Counted from the first letter of the stretch, positions 12,127 through 22,055 are shown. The stretch is 64,000 nt of DNA from Microbacterium sp. lyk4-40-TSB-66 (GCF_030209475.1 NZ_JARVRW010000010.1:183407-247406); one strand, 5' to 3'. Program-made: numbers and translations. The notes: generated by a model from the letters alone, not told the origin.

Positions 12127-13008
12127 GTGCCCTCCAAACGTCGCCTTCGTTGGGCAGCGCTCCCTCTCGGGATCGCGTCCGTCGCACTCCTCTCGGGCTG
12201 CACCACGACCCAGCTGCACGGATTCCTGCCCGGCTTCGTCGATGACGGAACACCTGCCACGAACCACACCGACATGGTCGCCGGTCTGTGGGTCAACTCG
12301 TGGATCGTGCTCCTCGCCGTGGGTGTCATCACCTGGGGTCTCATGCTGTGGTCGGTCATCGCGTACCGCCGTCGCCGCGGCCAGTCGGGCCTGCCGGTGC
12401 AGCTGCGCTACAACATGCCGGTCGAGATCTTCTACACGATCGTCCCGCTGATCCTGGTCGTCGGTTTCTTCGCCTTCACGGCGCGCGACCAGAACACGCT
12501 CGAGACGCAGTACGACGACCCCGACGTCTCCATCACCGCCTACGGCAAGCAGTGGGCCTGGGACTTCCAGTACAACGGCGAAGAGGAAGACAACTCCGAC
12601 GCCGTGTACTCCATGGGCGTGCAGGCCATCGCCACGTCCGACGGGTACGACCTCGACGACGTGCCCACCCTCTATCTGCCGGTGAACAAGACGGTCAAGA
12701 TCGACCTGCGCTCGCGCGACGTCATCCACTCGTTCTGGATCATCGACTTCCTGTACAAGAAAGACATGTACATCGGCCGCGACAACGAGTGGTCGTTCAT
12801 GCCCACTCGCGAGGGCACGTACGAGGGCAAGTGCGCCGAGCTGTGCGGTGAGTACCACTCCGCCATGCTCTTCAACGTCAAGGTCGTCAGCGAGGCCGAG
12901 TACGAGGATTACCTCGACTCGCTGCGCCGCGCGGGCGACGTCGGTGACATCAGCGACCTGTCGCGTCTGCAGAACCTGACGACGACCGGTACCGAAGGGA
13001 ACGAGTGA
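12127..13008 (+). CDS. ctaC: Cytochrome c oxidase subunit II
   Basis: The 293-residue subunit carries the binuclear CuA centre that accepts electrons from the bc1 complex. The N-terminus is a lipoprotein-type signal (LLSGC; Cys near residue 25). Two membrane helices follow (about 54-76 and 98-117). The CuA loop [12 protein letters not shown] (near 237-248) supplies two Cys, His and Met. The acidic residues of the cytochrome c face and the WAWDFQYNG aromatic stretch are intact. The GTG start has GGAAAGG eight bases upstream. It is first in the ctaC-ctaD-ctaF operon; the ctaD ATG follows the stop by two bases. Confidence 0.97.
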   Translation: MPSKRRLRWAALPLGIASVALLSGCTTTQLHGFLPGFVDDGTPATNHTDMVAGLWVNSWIVLLAVGVITWGLMLWSVIAYRRRRGQSGLPVQLRYNMPVEIFYTIVPLILVVGFFAFTARDQNTLETQYDDPDVSITAYGKQWAWDFQYNGEEEDNSDAVYSMGVQAIATSDGYDLDDVPTLYLPVNKTVKIDLRSRDVIHSFWIIDFLYKKDMYIGRDNEWSFMPTREGTYEGKCAELCGEYHSAMLFNVKVVSEAEYEDYLDSLRRAGDVGDISDLSRLQNLTTTGTEGNE

Positions 13009-13010
13009 TC

Positions 13011-14774
13011 ATGGCCACGACGCTTCCGCTCCAGGGGACGGGCCCCTCGCGGCCGACGACTCTCCCGCCGCGTCAAGCCGCACTGCTGAGCACCACGCGT
13101 GTGGAGCAGAAGGGCAACCTGGTCGTCAAGTGGATCACCTCCACCGACCACAAGACCATCGGGTACATGTACCTGATCGCCTCCGTGATGTTCTTCATGC
13201 TCGGTGGCGTGATGGCGCTGATCATCCGTGCGGAGCTCTTCGAGCCGGGCATGCAGATCATCCCGACCAAAGAGCAGTACAACCAGCTGTTCACGATGCA
13301 CGGCACGATCATGCTGCTGATGTTCGCGACGCCGCTGTTCGCCGGCTTCGCCAACGCGCTGCTGCCGCTGCAGATCGGTGCCCCCGACGTCGCGTTCCCC
13401 CGTCTGAACGCGTTCGCGTTCTGGCTCTTCCTCTTCGGGTCGACGATCGCCGTCTCGGGCTTCCTCACCCCGCAGGGTGCGGCCGGCTTCGGATGGTTCG
13501 CCTATCAGCCGCTCGCCAATGCGAGCTTCTCGCCGGGCGTCGGCGGAAACCTCTGGATGCTCGGCCTCGGCATCAGCGGTTTCGGCACGATCCTCGGTGC
13601 GGTCAACTTCATCACGACCGTGCTGACCATGCGCGCGCCCGGTATGACCATGTGGCGCATGCCGATCTTCTCCTGGAACACGCTCATCACGAGCATCCTG
13701 ATCCTGCTCGCATTCCCCGTGCTGGCGGCCGCCATCTTCGCCGCCGCCGCCGACCGCGTGCTCGGCTCGCACATCTACAGCCCCGAGAACGGCGGTGTCC
13801 TGCTCTGGCAGCACCTCTTCTGGTTCTTCGGTCACCCCGAGGTGTACATCATCGCGCTGCCGTTCTTCGGCATCGTCTCCGAGATCTTCCCGGTCTTCAG
13901 CCGTAAGCCGATCTTCGGGTACAAGACGCTGGTCTACGCCACCATCGCGATCGCTGCGCTCTCCGTGGCCGTGTGGGCGCACCACATGTACGTCACCGGC
14001 GGCGTGCTGCTTCCCTTCTTCGCCCTGATGACCATGCTCATCGCGGTGCCGACGGGTGTGAAGATCTTCAACTGGATCGGAACGCTCTGGCGCGGGTCCG
14101 TCACCTTCGAGACGCCGATGGTCTTCGCCCTCGGCTTCCTGGTGTCGTTCGTCTTCGGTGGTCTGACCGGCGTCATCCTGGCATCGCCCCCGCTCGACTT
14201 CCACCTGTCCGACTCGTACTTCGTGGTCGCGCACTTCCACTACGTCGTCTTCGGCACCGTCGTGTTCGCGATGTTCGCCGGCTTCTACTTCTGGTGGCCC
14301 AAGTGGACCGGCAAGATGCTGAACGAGCGTCTCGGCATGGTGCATTTCTGGATGCTGTTCGTCGGCTTCCACATGACCTTCCTCATCCAGCACTGGCTCG
14401 GCGTCGACGGCATGGTCCGTCGTTACGCCGACTACGCCGCCGCCGACGGGTGGGCCTGGGAGAACCAGCTGTCGACCGTGGGATCGATGATCCTCGGCGC
14501 CTCGATGATCCCCTTCCTGCTGAACGTATGGATCACCGCCCGCAAGGCGCCGCGCGTGACGGTCGACGACCCGTGGGGCTACGGAGCATCGCTCGAGTGG
14601 GCGACCTCGTGCCCGCCGCCGCGTCACAACTTCACCTCGATCCCGCGCATTCGTAGTGAGCGTCCGGCGTTCGACCTGAACCACCCCGAAGCCGGTATCC
14701 CGGTGGGCGTGGGTCCGGCCAAGGACGCCCCCGATGCCCCTGTCGTCGACGCTGCTGCTGGAGAGGTCAAGTAA
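13011..14774 (+). CDS. ctaD: Cytochrome c oxidase subunit I (aa3)
   Basis: The 587-residue membrane protein contains haem a and the haem a3-CuB site where oxygen is reduced. Seen: MHGTIMLL with a haem a His (near 99), [14 protein letters not shown] with the CuB His and cross-linked Tyr (about 275-279), a later HH pair (HHMYVTGG), and [10 protein letters not shown] with the two haem ligands (about 408-410). The proton-channel Asn/Asp region and twelve hydrophobic segments are present. ATG 13011 is preferred because AAGGGA lies about ten bases upstream; GTG 13005 would overlap the ctaC stop. The length is normal for actinobacteria. Confidence 0.98.
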   Translation: MATTLPLQGTGPSRPTTLPPRQAALLSTTRVEQKGNLVVKWITSTDHKTIGYMYLIASVMFFMLGGVMALIIRAELFEPGMQIIPTKEQYNQLFTMHGTIMLLMFATPLFAGFANALLPLQIGAPDVAFPRLNAFAFWLFLFGSTIAVSGFLTPQGAAGFGWFAYQPLANASFSPGVGGNLWMLGLGISGFGTILGAVNFITTVLTMRAPGMTMWRMPIFSWNTLITSILILLAFPVLAAAIFAAAADRVLGSHIYSPENGGVLLWQHLFWFFGHPEVYIIALPFFGIVSEIFPVFSRKPIFGYKTLVYATIAIAALSVAVWAHHMYVTGGVLLPFFALMTMLIAVPTGVKIFNWIGTLWRGSVTFETPMVFALGFLVSFVFGGLTGVILASPPLDFHLSDSYFVVAHFHYVVFGTVVFAMFAGFYFWWPKWTGKMLNERLGMVHFWMLFVGFHMTFLIQHWLGVDGMVRRYADYAAADGWAWENQLSTVGSMILGASMIPFLLNVWITARKAPRVTVDDPWGYGASLEWATSCPPPRHNFTSIPRIRSERPAFDLNHPEAGIPVGVGPAKDAPDAPVVDAAAGEVK

Positions 14775-14778
14775 GTCC

Positions 14779-15195
14779 ATGCGTACCAACGTCAACCTCT
14801 GGTGGATCCTCGCGGTCTTCTCGTTCCTCATCGCGGCGATCTACACCGTCTGGAGCCTCATCCAGCACGGCGGCGTCGAATGGGTCGGCACGGTGGCGCT
14901 CGCGTTCCTCGGGCTCATGTCGTCGATGATCGCGTTCTACATCGGCCGGGTCATGAAGTCTCAGCGCGGTGATCTGCCCGAAGACACCCTGACGGCCGAC
15001 ATCGATGACGGCGACCCCGAGATGGGCGAGTTCAGCCCCTGGTCGTGGTGGCCCATCGTGCTCGCCGCGTCGGCGGCGATCGCCGTGATCGGACTCGCTG
15101 TGGGCAGCTGGCTCGTCCCCGTCGGTTTCGTGGTCTTCGCGATCGCGATCGTCGGCTGGGTGTACGAGTACTACCGCGGGTACTTCGCACGCTGA
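14779..15195 (+). CDS. ctaF: Cytochrome c oxidase subunit IV (actinobacterial)
   Basis: The 138-residue protein has four predicted helices (about 8-28, 36-58, 94-110, 115-132). An acidic loop near 72-86 contains DIDDGDPEMGEFSPWSWWP, the hallmark of actinobacterial CtaF, a small accessory subunit of the aa3 oxidase. It starts four bases after the ctaD stop, so it is coexpressed. The start is set by ATG 14779; the longer frame (14734) lies inside ctaD. Confidence 0.93.
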   Translation: MRTNVNLWWILAVFSFLIAAIYTVWSLIQHGGVEWVGTVALAFLGLMSSMIAFYIGRVMKSQRGDLPEDTLTADIDDGDPEMGEFSPWSWWPIVLAASAAIAVIGLAVGSWLVPVGFVVFAIAIVGWVYEYYRGYFAR

Positions 15196-15199
15196 TCCT

Positions 15200-15991
15200 G
15201 TGCCCGTTCGGCTGATAACGGCCGCCGTCTCGGATGCCGGCGCCCATCGTCCCACCAACCAGGACGCCGCGTTCGCGGCGTCCTGGGGTGCGGCGGTCGC
15301 TGACGGCGTCGGTGGCGGCCCGTCCGGTGACCTCGCCTCCGCGGCGCTGGTCCACCGTTTGGTCGCGACGCGTGGGGGAGGGCTCGACGCCGACGGCCTC
15401 CTCGTGCGCATCCGCGAGGCGAACTGGGATATCCGGGCGCACGTCGAACGCGATCCCGCGCTCGAGGGCATGGCAACGACCTTCACGGGGATCTTCCTGA
15501 GCACTACGGGCGACCTGCTCCTCGCGCACACCGGGGACTCCCGCGCTTATCTGCTGCGCGACGGGGAGTTCTCTCGCGAGACGCGCGACGACTCCTACGT
15601 GCAAGCTCTCGTCGACCACGGCATCATCCCGCCCGAAGCGGCCGCAGCGCACCCGCGTCGCAACATCATCACCGCCTCTCTCGGCGGGGCCGAAGGAGAC
15701 GTGGTCTCCGTCGCAGAGCGTCCGCCGCGCGTGGGAGACCGGTGGGTGCTCTGCAGCGACGGACTGACCGACTACGTTCCCGAGGCCGACGTCGCACGGC
15801 TCATCGGCGAAGCGTCCGGCCCGCGTGAGGCCGCCGCCTCCGCGGTCGCGCTGGCGCTCGAGGCGGGGACGCGCGACAACGTGACCGTCGTGGTGTGCGA
15901 CGTCGTCGATGACGACGAGACGACCACCGTGGATCCGGTGTTCTTCGGGTCGGCGGCGCGATGGTTCGCCGAGGACGTCGAAACCGCCTGA
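15200..15991 (+). CDS. PP2C-family protein serine/threonine phosphatase
   Basis: The 263-residue protein has the metal-binding motifs of bacterial PPM/PP2C phosphatases: NQDAAFAA, VADGVGGGPSGD (DG at about 35-36), HTGDSRAYLLRDG (near 112-124), LCSDGLTDYV (near 184) and the C-terminal DNVTVVV. It removes phosphate from Ser/Thr of protein substrates. There is no membrane helix or extra domain, so it is soluble. The GTG start is four bases after the ctaF stop, so it may be read through from the oxidase operon. A specific link to respiration is not shown. Confidence 0.92.
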   Translation: MPVRLITAAVSDAGAHRPTNQDAAFAASWGAAVADGVGGGPSGDLASAALVHRLVATRGGGLDADGLLVRIREANWDIRAHVERDPALEGMATTFTGIFLSTTGDLLLAHTGDSRAYLLRDGEFSRETRDDSYVQALVDHGIIPPEAAAAHPRRNIITASLGGAEGDVVSVAERPPRVGDRWVLCSDGLTDYVPEADVARLIGEASGPREAAASAVALALEAGTRDNVTVVVCDVVDDDETTTVDPVFFGSAARWFAEDVETA

Positions 15992-16074
15992 GTCGACACC
16001 GGGCGAGCAGGACGCGCCGGAGCCGGTAGAGCCCGAGTCGGCACTGCCTGAAGCGGGGACTCCTCCGAATGGGC

Positions 16075-17031
16075 TCACAAAGCCGCGTCTCTCGCGAAAC
16101 CGTCCATTGCTTCCATCGCCAGCTCCGCGCTCCGCGGGCCGCCGTGTCCCTCTTCCTCGACGATCTGCAGCCTGCTGCCCGGCCATGCCCGGTGGAGCTG
16201 CCACGGCGTCAGGACGGGGCCGCTGATGTCGCGTCGCCCGTGCACGAGCACCCCGGGGATCCCGGAGAGCTGGGACGCCCGTGCGAGCACCGACTGATCG
16301 CCGGGCAGGAAGCAGTCGTTCGCCCAATAGTGCGTGACGAGGGTGGCGAAGTTCAGGCGGTGCCTGTCATCCGGGTGCAGCGGGCCGGGCGTCGCGTGCG
16401 GTCCGAGCGAGATGTGAGCGGCTTCCCACGCGTCCCACTCGTCGGCGGCTCGCCACCGCACCGCGGGCGAGGGGTCTGCGAGCAGTCGTGCGTATCCATC
16501 GATCGTGCGTTCGTCGTCACGCACGGCTGCGCGCAACCGTTCGTGCGCTTCGGGGAACACGGGCGCGATGCCGTCGGTGATCCAGTCGATTTCGCGGCGG
16601 TGGCCCGTCGTCACGGCGAGGTTGACGATCTCGGTGACACGATCGCGGTGCGAGAGCGCGTACGCGAGGGCGAGGGTGGATCCCCAGGACACACCGTGCA
16701 CGAGCCACCGTTCGACGCCGAGGTGCACGCGAACGGCCTCGACGTCGTCGATCAGCTGCGTCATCGTCTGCGTCCGCAGGCTGGCGAGATCGTCGGACGC
16801 CCACGGTGTGCTGCGACCGCACCCGCGCTGGTCGATGCCGATGATGAGGTGCAGCGCGGGGTCGAAACGACGACGGTACCCACCGGGCCCGAGGCCGCCA
16901 CCCGGTCCGCCGTGCAGATAGATCGCCGGTCGGCCCCGCGGGTTGCCCGAGGTCTCCCAGTAGAGTCGGGCCCCATCGGGCCGGTCGAGGAAGCCGCTCG
17001 CGAAGGGGGAGATCGCAGGATGGGGAGGCAT
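16075..17031 (-). CDS. pip: Prolyl iminopeptidase-like alpha/beta hydrolase
   Basis: The 318-residue cytosolic serine hydrolase matches family S33. HGGPGGG (oxyanion region, 40-46), DQRGCGRS (68-74) and the nucleophile elbow GVSWGS with Ser115 are the classic prolyl aminopeptidase signatures. The acid is in VHGRRD and the catalytic His in EEGHG near the C-terminus. It releases N-terminal proline from peptides. The ATG is exactly six bases after TAGGAT (17038-17043), implying a leaderless mRNA. It is convergent with the PP2C gene. Confidence 0.9.
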   Translation of the reverse strand: MPPHPAISPFASGFLDRPDGARLYWETSGNPRGRPAIYLHGGPGGGLGPGGYRRRFDPALHLIIGIDQRGCGRSTPWASDDLASLRTQTMTQLIDDVEAVRVHLGVERWLVHGVSWGSTLALAYALSHRDRVTEIVNLAVTTGHRREIDWITDGIAPVFPEAHERLRAAVRDDERTIDGYARLLADPSPAVRWRAADEWDAWEAAHISLGPHATPGPLHPDDRHRLNFATLVTHYWANDCFLPGDQSVLARASQLSGIPGVLVHGRRDISGPVLTPWQLHRAWPGSRLQIVEEEGHGGPRSAELAMEAMDGFARDAAL

Positions 17032-17037
17032 CCCGGC

Positions 17038-17043
17038 ATCCTA
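17038..17043 (-). promoter_or_regulatory. -10 box of leaderless pip promoter
   Basis: Read on the minus strand, TAGGAT precedes ATG 17031 by six bases. Confidence 0.6.
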
Positions 17044-17063
17044 CGGCGAGGTGTGCCGGGGTG

Positions 17064-17471
17064 TCAGCGACGCACGACCATCACGGTCGCATCGAACACC
17101 CGCTCGCATGGTCCCTCGTCGTTCTCGAACGGCTGTCCCTCGCGCACCCAGTACTCGTAGCCGCCGATCATCTCGCGCACGTCGTAGCCCAGCTGGGCGA
17201 AGGCGAGAGCACCCTTCTGACCGGCATTGCAGCCGGGGCTCCAGCAGTAGACGACGACGGGCATGTCGAGGGGAATCTCTGATGAAGCCCGCTCGGGGAT
17301 GACGCGGTATGGCATGTGGATCGCCCCCGTCACGCGGCCCTGCGACCAGGCGTCGTCGCCTCGCACATCGACGAGCACGAAGCGATCGTCGGCCTTCTGG
17401 GCGGCGTAGACGTCAGAGGGATCGGTCTCGACGGAGAGGCGGGTGCGGAAGTATTCGGCGGCGTCGGTCAT
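17064..17471 (-). CDS. Rhodanese-like domain protein
   Basis: The 135-residue single-domain protein has the rhodanese core LVDVRGDDAWSQGRVTGAIHMP (split here as LVDVRGDDAW and GAIHMP), and an active-site loop YCWSPGCN with candidate sulfur-carrying Cys76 and a second Cys81. Small stand-alone rhodaneses move sulfane sulfur or bind other ligands; the partner is unknown. The ATG lies six bases after TAACGT (17478-17483), so the mRNA is likely leaderless. It is separate from the neighbouring qcrB operon by a hairpin. Confidence 0.9.
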   Translation of the reverse strand: MTDAAEYFRTRLSVETDPSDVYAAQKADDRFVLVDVRGDDAWSQGRVTGAIHMPYRVIPERASSEIPLDMPVVVYCWSPGCNAGQKGALAFAQLGYDVREMIGGYEYWVREGQPFENDEGPCERVFDATVMVVRR

Positions 17472-17477
17472 GCTCTC

Positions 17478-17483
17478 ACGTTA
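17478..17483 (-). promoter_or_regulatory. -10 box of leaderless rhodanese promoter
   Basis: TAACGT on the minus strand, six bases before ATG 17471. Confidence 0.55.
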
Positions 17484-17598
17484 GGCAGCGGCTGTGCGAT
17501 GGGGGAGAGGCCCGGATGCCACAATGCCCCGGCATCCTGCCAGAAACCCTCCCGAGTGTCGCGAGGTCCAGTGCGAGCCGACTGATGGTCACCGACGA

Positions 17599-17630
17599 CG
17601 AAGCCCCGGTGCCGTGGCACCGGGGCTTCG
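17599..17630 (-). terminator. Terminator of ctaE-qcrCAB operon
   Basis: Fifteen-base perfect arms 17599-17613 and 17616-17630 (CGAAGCCCCGGTGCC and complement), 13 bases after the qcrB stop. Confidence 0.8.
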
Positions 17631-17642
17631 CTCGAGAGGGAC

Positions 17643-19487
17643 TTATTCGCCCTTGTCGCCGCGGGGGCGGTTGGCTTCTCCGAGACCCTTGGGAGCGGGG
17701 ATCTCGACCTCGACACGCTCGCCGACAGCGTTGCGGGGGCGTCCGTCCTCATCGGCACGGGCATCGGCGCCGGCGATCTCGTCGGCCTCCTCGTGCTCGA
17801 TGTGGTCGAGCTCGTGGTGCTGGTGAGCGACTGCCGCGTCGATCTCGGCCTGCGTGAGGGGTGCGAGACGGTCTTCGAAGAACCACCGCGACACCGACGC
17901 GCGAATGTTCTCGTGCCAGGGGATCTGACCCTTTTCGTTCGGGCGGACCACGAGAGGCTCATACGTCTCGTTGTCGACGAGCTTCCAGCGCTCGAACTCG
18001 TCGACGGGCTGGTGAACCTCGATGTACTCGCCGCCGGGCAGGCGCACGATGCGACCCGACTCGTAGCCGTGTAGAGCGATCTCTCGGTCCTTCTTCTGCA
18101 GCGCGATGCAGATGCGCTTGGTGACGAAGTAGGCGAGGATCGGGCCGAGGATCAGCAGGGCCTGGAGGGCGTGGATGACACCCTCCATCGTGAGGTGGAA
18201 GTGCGTCGCGATGATGTCGGACGATGCCGCGGCCCACATGACGGCGTAGAACGTGACACCGGCAGCACCGATGGCGGTGCGGGTAGCGGCGTTGCGCGGA
18301 CGCTGGGCGATGTGGTGCTCGCGCTTGTCTCCGGTGACCCACGCCTCGATGAAGGGGTAGACCAGCACGAGGACGATGAACAGACCGAGCACGGCGACCG
18401 GGAAGATGATGTTCCAGGACCAGGTGTGGCCCCACAGCACGAACTCCAGGTGCGGAGGCACGAGACGAAGCGCGCCGTCGGCGAAGCCGATGTACCAGTC
18501 GGGCTGGGTACCGGCCGACACGGGCGACGGGTCGTACGGACCGTAGTTCCAGATCGGGTTGATCGTCACCAGGGCGGCGATCATGACGATCACGCCGAAC
18601 GTGATGAAGAAGAAGCCACCCATCTTGGACGCGTACACCGGCATGATCGGGTAGCCCACGACGTTGCTGTTCGTGCGGGCGGGGCCGGCGAACTGCGTGT
18701 GCTTGTTGATGATCATGAGCATGAGGTGCACGGCGAGCAGCGCGACGAGGATCGCCGGCAGCAGCAGGATGTGCAGCGTGTACAGACGGCCGACGATCGT
18801 CGTACCGGGGAACTCGCCGCCGAAGAGGAGGAACGAGGTCCAGGTGCCGATGATCGGCAGGCCCTTGATCATGCCGTCGATGATGCGGAGGCCGTTACCC
18901 GACAGCAGGTCGTCGGGGAGGGAGTAACCCGTGAAGCCCTCGGCCATCGCCAGGATGAAGAGGATGAAACCGACGACCCAGTTGAGCTCGCGCGGCTTGC
19001 GGAACGCACCGGTGAAGAACACGCGGAGCATGTGCACGCCGATACCGGCGACGAACACGAGCGCCGCCCAGTGGTGGATCTGACGCACGAGGAGTCCGCC
19101 GCGCAGATCGAACGAGATGTGCAGCGCCGACTCCATGGCGGCCGACATCGCGATACCGCGCATGGGCTCGTACGCACCGTTGTAGTGCGTCTCGACCATC
19201 GACGCCTGGAAGAAGAACGTCAGGAACGTGCCGGAGAGCAGCACGACGACGAAGCTCCACAGGGCGATCTCGCCGAGCATGAACGACCAGTGGTCGGGGA
19301 AGACCTTGCGGCCGAGTTCCTTGACCAGGCCCGACATGCTCGTGCGCTCGTCGAGGTAGTTCGCCGCGGCGCCGACGAAGCGGCCCCCGAGCGGCTTGCC
19401 GTCACGACCGGCGGGCGCCTGCGGCGGACCGGAGTAGACGGCCGGTTCGGTCGTGACGTTCTCGGTGGGGTGAGTACCGGTACTCAT
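17643..19487 (-). CDS. qcrB: Cytochrome bc1 complex cytochrome b subunit
   Basis: The 614-residue di-haem membrane subunit oxidises menaquinol and passes electrons to the Rieske protein. The N-terminal haem-binding helices carry RQIHHWAAL and GVHMLRVFFTGAFRKPRE. The Qo motif (PDWY, in TQPDWYIGFADG), YTLHILLLPA and HLMLMIINKHT give the remaining ligands. A long hydrophilic C-terminal extension after about residue 500 is an actinobacterial feature. ATGA overlap (19484-19487) couples it to qcrA. With qcrC, qcrA, ctaE and ctaCDF it forms the III2-IV2 supercomplex known from Mycobacterium and Corynebacterium. Confidence 0.97.
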   Translation of the reverse strand: MSTGTHPTENVTTEPAVYSGPPQAPAGRDGKPLGGRFVGAAANYLDERTSMSGLVKELGRKVFPDHWSFMLGEIALWSFVVVLLSGTFLTFFFQASMVETHYNGAYEPMRGIAMSAAMESALHISFDLRGGLLVRQIHHWAALVFVAGIGVHMLRVFFTGAFRKPRELNWVVGFILFILAMAEGFTGYSLPDDLLSGNGLRIIDGMIKGLPIIGTWTSFLLFGGEFPGTTIVGRLYTLHILLLPAILVALLAVHLMLMIINKHTQFAGPARTNSNVVGYPIMPVYASKMGGFFFITFGVIVMIAALVTINPIWNYGPYDPSPVSAGTQPDWYIGFADGALRLVPPHLEFVLWGHTWSWNIIFPVAVLGLFIVLVLVYPFIEAWVTGDKREHHIAQRPRNAATRTAIGAAGVTFYAVMWAAASSDIIATHFHLTMEGVIHALQALLILGPILAYFVTKRICIALQKKDREIALHGYESGRIVRLPGGEYIEVHQPVDEFERWKLVDNETYEPLVVRPNEKGQIPWHENIRASVSRWFFEDRLAPLTQAEIDAAVAHQHHELDHIEHEEADEIAGADARADEDGRPRNAVGERVEVEIPAPKGLGEANRPRGDKGE

Positions 19488-20542
19488 GAGCGCTCCCAGA
19501 AGCTGGGGCCGACGGGCTCGTGGAAGTCACTCTGGGCGACGAGGTAACCCTCGGCGTCGACGGTGATGGGGAGCTGCGGCAGGGGACGGGCGGCCGGGCC
19601 GAAGATGACGGCCGCGCCGTTGGCGACGTCGAACTGCGACTGGTGGCAGGGGCACAGGAGGTGGTGGGTCTGCTGCTCGTACAGCGCCACGGGGCAACCG
19701 ACGTGGGTGCAGACCTTGGAGTACGCGATGATGCCGTCGTACGACCAGTCGAGATTGTTCGTCTCGGGGTTGAGCTGCTCGGGCTGCATGCGCATGAGCA
19801 GCACGATGGCCTTGGCCTTCTCTTCGAGGTAGCCCTCGTCGTGGCCGAGGCCGGCGAGCTCTTCGGGGATCACGTGGAACGCGGAGCCGAGGGTGACGTC
19901 GGCCGCGCGGATCGGACGACCCGAGGGGTCGTGCGACAGGCGCATGCCTTCTTTCCACATCGTGTGGCTCAGCATCGTCACGGGGTCCTGATCCTGCGGT
20001 GCGAGTCCGCGGAAGAGGGTGATGCCGGGGATGATGGATGCCGCGAGGGCGGCGAACATCGAGTTGCGGATGATCTCGCGACGACCGAAGCCCGAGTCCT
20101 TGTCGGCCTCGGCGAAGACGTTGATCGCACCCTCGCGAACCTCGTCACGCCCGCGCGTCGCGTGGCGGTCCTCGATGTACTCCTTGTCGGACATGACCGA
20201 CTTGCCCCAGTGGATGGTGCCGATGCCGATGGCGAGCAGCGCGAACGCGATGCCGAGCCCGATGAAGAGGTTGTTGTAGCGGATGTCGATCATCGCGCCC
20301 GACTCGATCGGGAAGATCATGTAGGCGATGCTCGCCCAGATGCTCGCCGCGACCGAGATGTAGAACAGGGTGTAGACCGTGCGGACCGCACGCTTCATCT
20401 CCTGCGGGTCCTTGTCGGTCATCCGCTGACGGTGACCGGGCAGGCCCGGGTTGTTTACGGCGTCGGGAACCGCGACGGCGAGGCCCGAGCCGGGCTTCCA
20501 GGAAGCCCTCTCGTGCTCGAGTGCGTCGTCCTCGTGTGCCAT
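19484..20542 (-). CDS. qcrA: Cytochrome bc1 complex Rieske iron-sulfur subunit
   Basis: The 352-residue protein carries the high-potential [2Fe-2S] cluster. Cluster ligands are CTHVGCP (278-284) and CPCHQSQFD (297-305), two Cys and two His with the disulfide cysteines. As in other actinobacteria there are three N-terminal hydrophobic segments instead of one (around 58-82, 92-112 and 164-186). The start ATG has GAGGAG six bases upstream. It lies between qcrC (39-base gap) and qcrB (4-base overlap). Confidence 0.97.
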   Translation of the reverse strand: MAHEDDALEHERASWKPGSGLAVAVPDAVNNPGLPGHRQRMTDKDPQEMKRAVRTVYTLFYISVAASIWASIAYMIFPIESGAMIDIRYNNLFIGLGIAFALLAIGIGTIHWGKSVMSDKEYIEDRHATRGRDEVREGAINVFAEADKDSGFGRREIIRNSMFAALAASIIPGITLFRGLAPQDQDPVTMLSHTMWKEGMRLSHDPSGRPIRAADVTLGSAFHVIPEELAGLGHDEGYLEEKAKAIVLLMRMQPEQLNPETNNLDWSYDGIIAYSKVCTHVGCPVALYEQQTHHLLCPCHQSQFDVANGAAVIFGPAARPLPQLPITVDAEGYLVAQSDFHEPVGPSFWERS

Positions 20543-20581
20543 GGTGCTCCTCGTGCGTTTACGTAATGTCGAAGACGACGG

Positions 20582-21394
20582 TCAGTTGGACTTCGCCGTG
20601 ATCCACACGGTCAGGGCGATGAGCGCCCCGATACCGAAGATCCAGATGAACAGACCCTCGGAGACCGGGCCCAGCGACCCGAGGGCGTAGCCACCGGGGG
20701 AGTCGGTCTTCTGTACGTACATCAGGTACGAGATGACGTCGCGCTTGTCTTCGGGGGTGAGGTTGAGGTCGTTGAAGACCGGCATGTTCTGCGGGCCCGT
20801 GACCATCGCCGCGTACATGTTGACGGGCGTGACCGTGTGCAGGTCGGGTGCCCACTTGCCCTCGGTCAGGGCGCCACCTGCGCCGGCGACGTTGTGGCAC
20901 ATCGCGCAGTTGATGCGGAAGAGCTCGGCTCCGTGGGAGAGGTCGCCCTCTCCGTCGACGAGGTCTTCGGTGGGGTAAGCCGGTCCGGGGGCCGACGACT
21001 GCACGTACGCCGCGATGGCGTTGATCTGCTCTTCGGTGAACTGCACGGGCTTGACCGGAGCCTGCGGGCCCTGGGCCTGCAGCGGCATGCGGCCCGTCGA
21101 GACCTGGAAGTGCACGGACAGCTCGCCGACGCCGAACAGCGACGGCCCCTGCTGGCTGCCCTCGAGGTTCAGGCCGTGGCAGGTCGCGCAGTTGGCCTGG
21201 AAGAGCTTCTCGCCCTCTTCGACCGCTGTCGCGGAATTGGCCTCGCTCACGGGCGTGGTGGAGGTCGCGGCCATCGCGGCCGATGCGCCCGCGTAGGCGC
21301 CTCCGGTGAGGAGGAGTCCGATACCGATCAGCGCTGCGGCGGCCAGGGGGCTACGACGCCCGGAGGACCGACGAGTCTTCTTCTCGCGTGCCAT
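20582..21394 (-). CDS. qcrC: Cytochrome bc1 complex di-haem cytochrome c subunit
   Basis: The 270-residue subunit has two c-type haem sites, CATCH (69-73) and CAMCH (163-167), with a candidate Met ligand in each domain (SVHFQVSTGRMP and GPQNMPVF). An N-terminal signal/anchor helix (about 15-42) and a C-terminal membrane helix (about 245-265) bracket the two domains. In actinobacteria lacking soluble cytochrome c this subunit delivers electrons straight to CuA of the oxidase. It starts 16 bases after ctaE. Confidence 0.97.
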   Translation of the reverse strand: MAREKKTRRSSGRRSPLAAAALIGIGLLLTGGAYAGASAAMAATSTTPVSEANSATAVEEGEKLFQANCATCHGLNLEGSQQGPSLFGVGELSVHFQVSTGRMPLQAQGPQAPVKPVQFTEEQINAIAAYVQSSAPGPAYPTEDLVDGEGDLSHGAELFRINCAMCHNVAGAGGALTEGKWAPDLHTVTPVNMYAAMVTGPQNMPVFNDLNLTPEDKRDVISYLMYVQKTDSPGGYALGSLGPVSEGLFIWIFGIGALIALTVWITAKSN

Positions 21395-21410
21395 GTGGAG
21401 TACAGCTCTC

Positions 21411-22043
21411 TTACTTGAGGAAGTAGATGACGACGAACAGGGCGATCCAGACGACGTCGACGAAGTGCCAGTAGTACGACACGACGATCGAGGTGGTCAT
21501 CTCTTTCCGGCCGAAGTTCTTCACGGCGTACGCGCGGCCGATCACGAGCAGGAAGGCGATGAGGCCACCCGTCACGTGCAGGGCGTGGAAGCCGGTGGTC
21601 AGGTAGAAGGCGGAGGCGTAGGGATTGGCACTGATGGGCATGCCCTCGGCCACCAGCGTCGCGTACTCCCACACCTGTCCCGACACGAACACCGCGCCGA
21701 GGATGAAGGTGAGGTAGAACCACTCCACCATTCCCCACTGCTTGAAGCCGGTGGCCTTGCCCGTGCGGTACGGCTGGTACCGCTCGGCGGCGAAGACGCC
21801 CATCTGGCACGTGACCGACGACAACACGAGGATGAACGTGTTGACCAGCGCGAAGGGGACATTGAGCAGCTGGGTCTCTTCGGCCCACAAGGACGCGGAG
21901 GTGCTGCGGAGGGTGAAGTAGATCGCGAAGAGGCCTGCGAAGAACATGACCTCGCTGCCCAGCCACACGATGGTGCCTACGGCGACCGGGTCGGGTCGCT
22001 TCACGGCACGCACGGCCTGGGAATACGTCGCTGAGGTCGTCAC
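21411..22043 (-). CDS. ctaE: Cytochrome c oxidase subunit III
   Basis: The 210-residue protein has five hydrophobic segments. Conserved stretches are [34 protein letters not shown] and [17 protein letters not shown], all diagnostic for subunit III. It heads the ctaE-qcrC-qcrA-qcrB operon, the normal actinobacterial order, which explains its separation from ctaCDF. The GTG start is six bases after CATAAT (22050-22055), a near-consensus -10 box, so its transcript is probably leaderless. Confidence 0.96.
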   Translation of the reverse strand: MTTSATYSQAVRAVKRPDPVAVGTIVWLGSEVMFFAGLFAIYFTLRSTSASLWAEETQLLNVPFALVNTFILVLSSVTCQMGVFAAERYQPYRTGKATGFKQWGMVEWFYLTFILGAVFVSGQVWEYATLVAEGMPISANPYASAFYLTTGFHALHVTGGLIAFLLVIGRAYAVKNFGRKEMTTSIVVSYYWHFVDVVWIALFVVIYFLK

Positions 22044-22049
22044 CGTTCC

Positions 22050-22055
22050 ATTATG
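22050..22055 (-). promoter_or_regulatory. -10 box (CATAAT) of ctaE-qcrCAB
   Basis: CATAAT on the minus strand ends six bases before GTG 22043. It is the closest match to the TATAAT consensus in the window and drives the bc1/subunit III operon. Confidence 0.6.

Noticed and set aside
18171..19547. Open frame antisense to qcrB
   Set aside because: Same shadow pattern; qcrB has clear cytochrome b motifs on the other strand.
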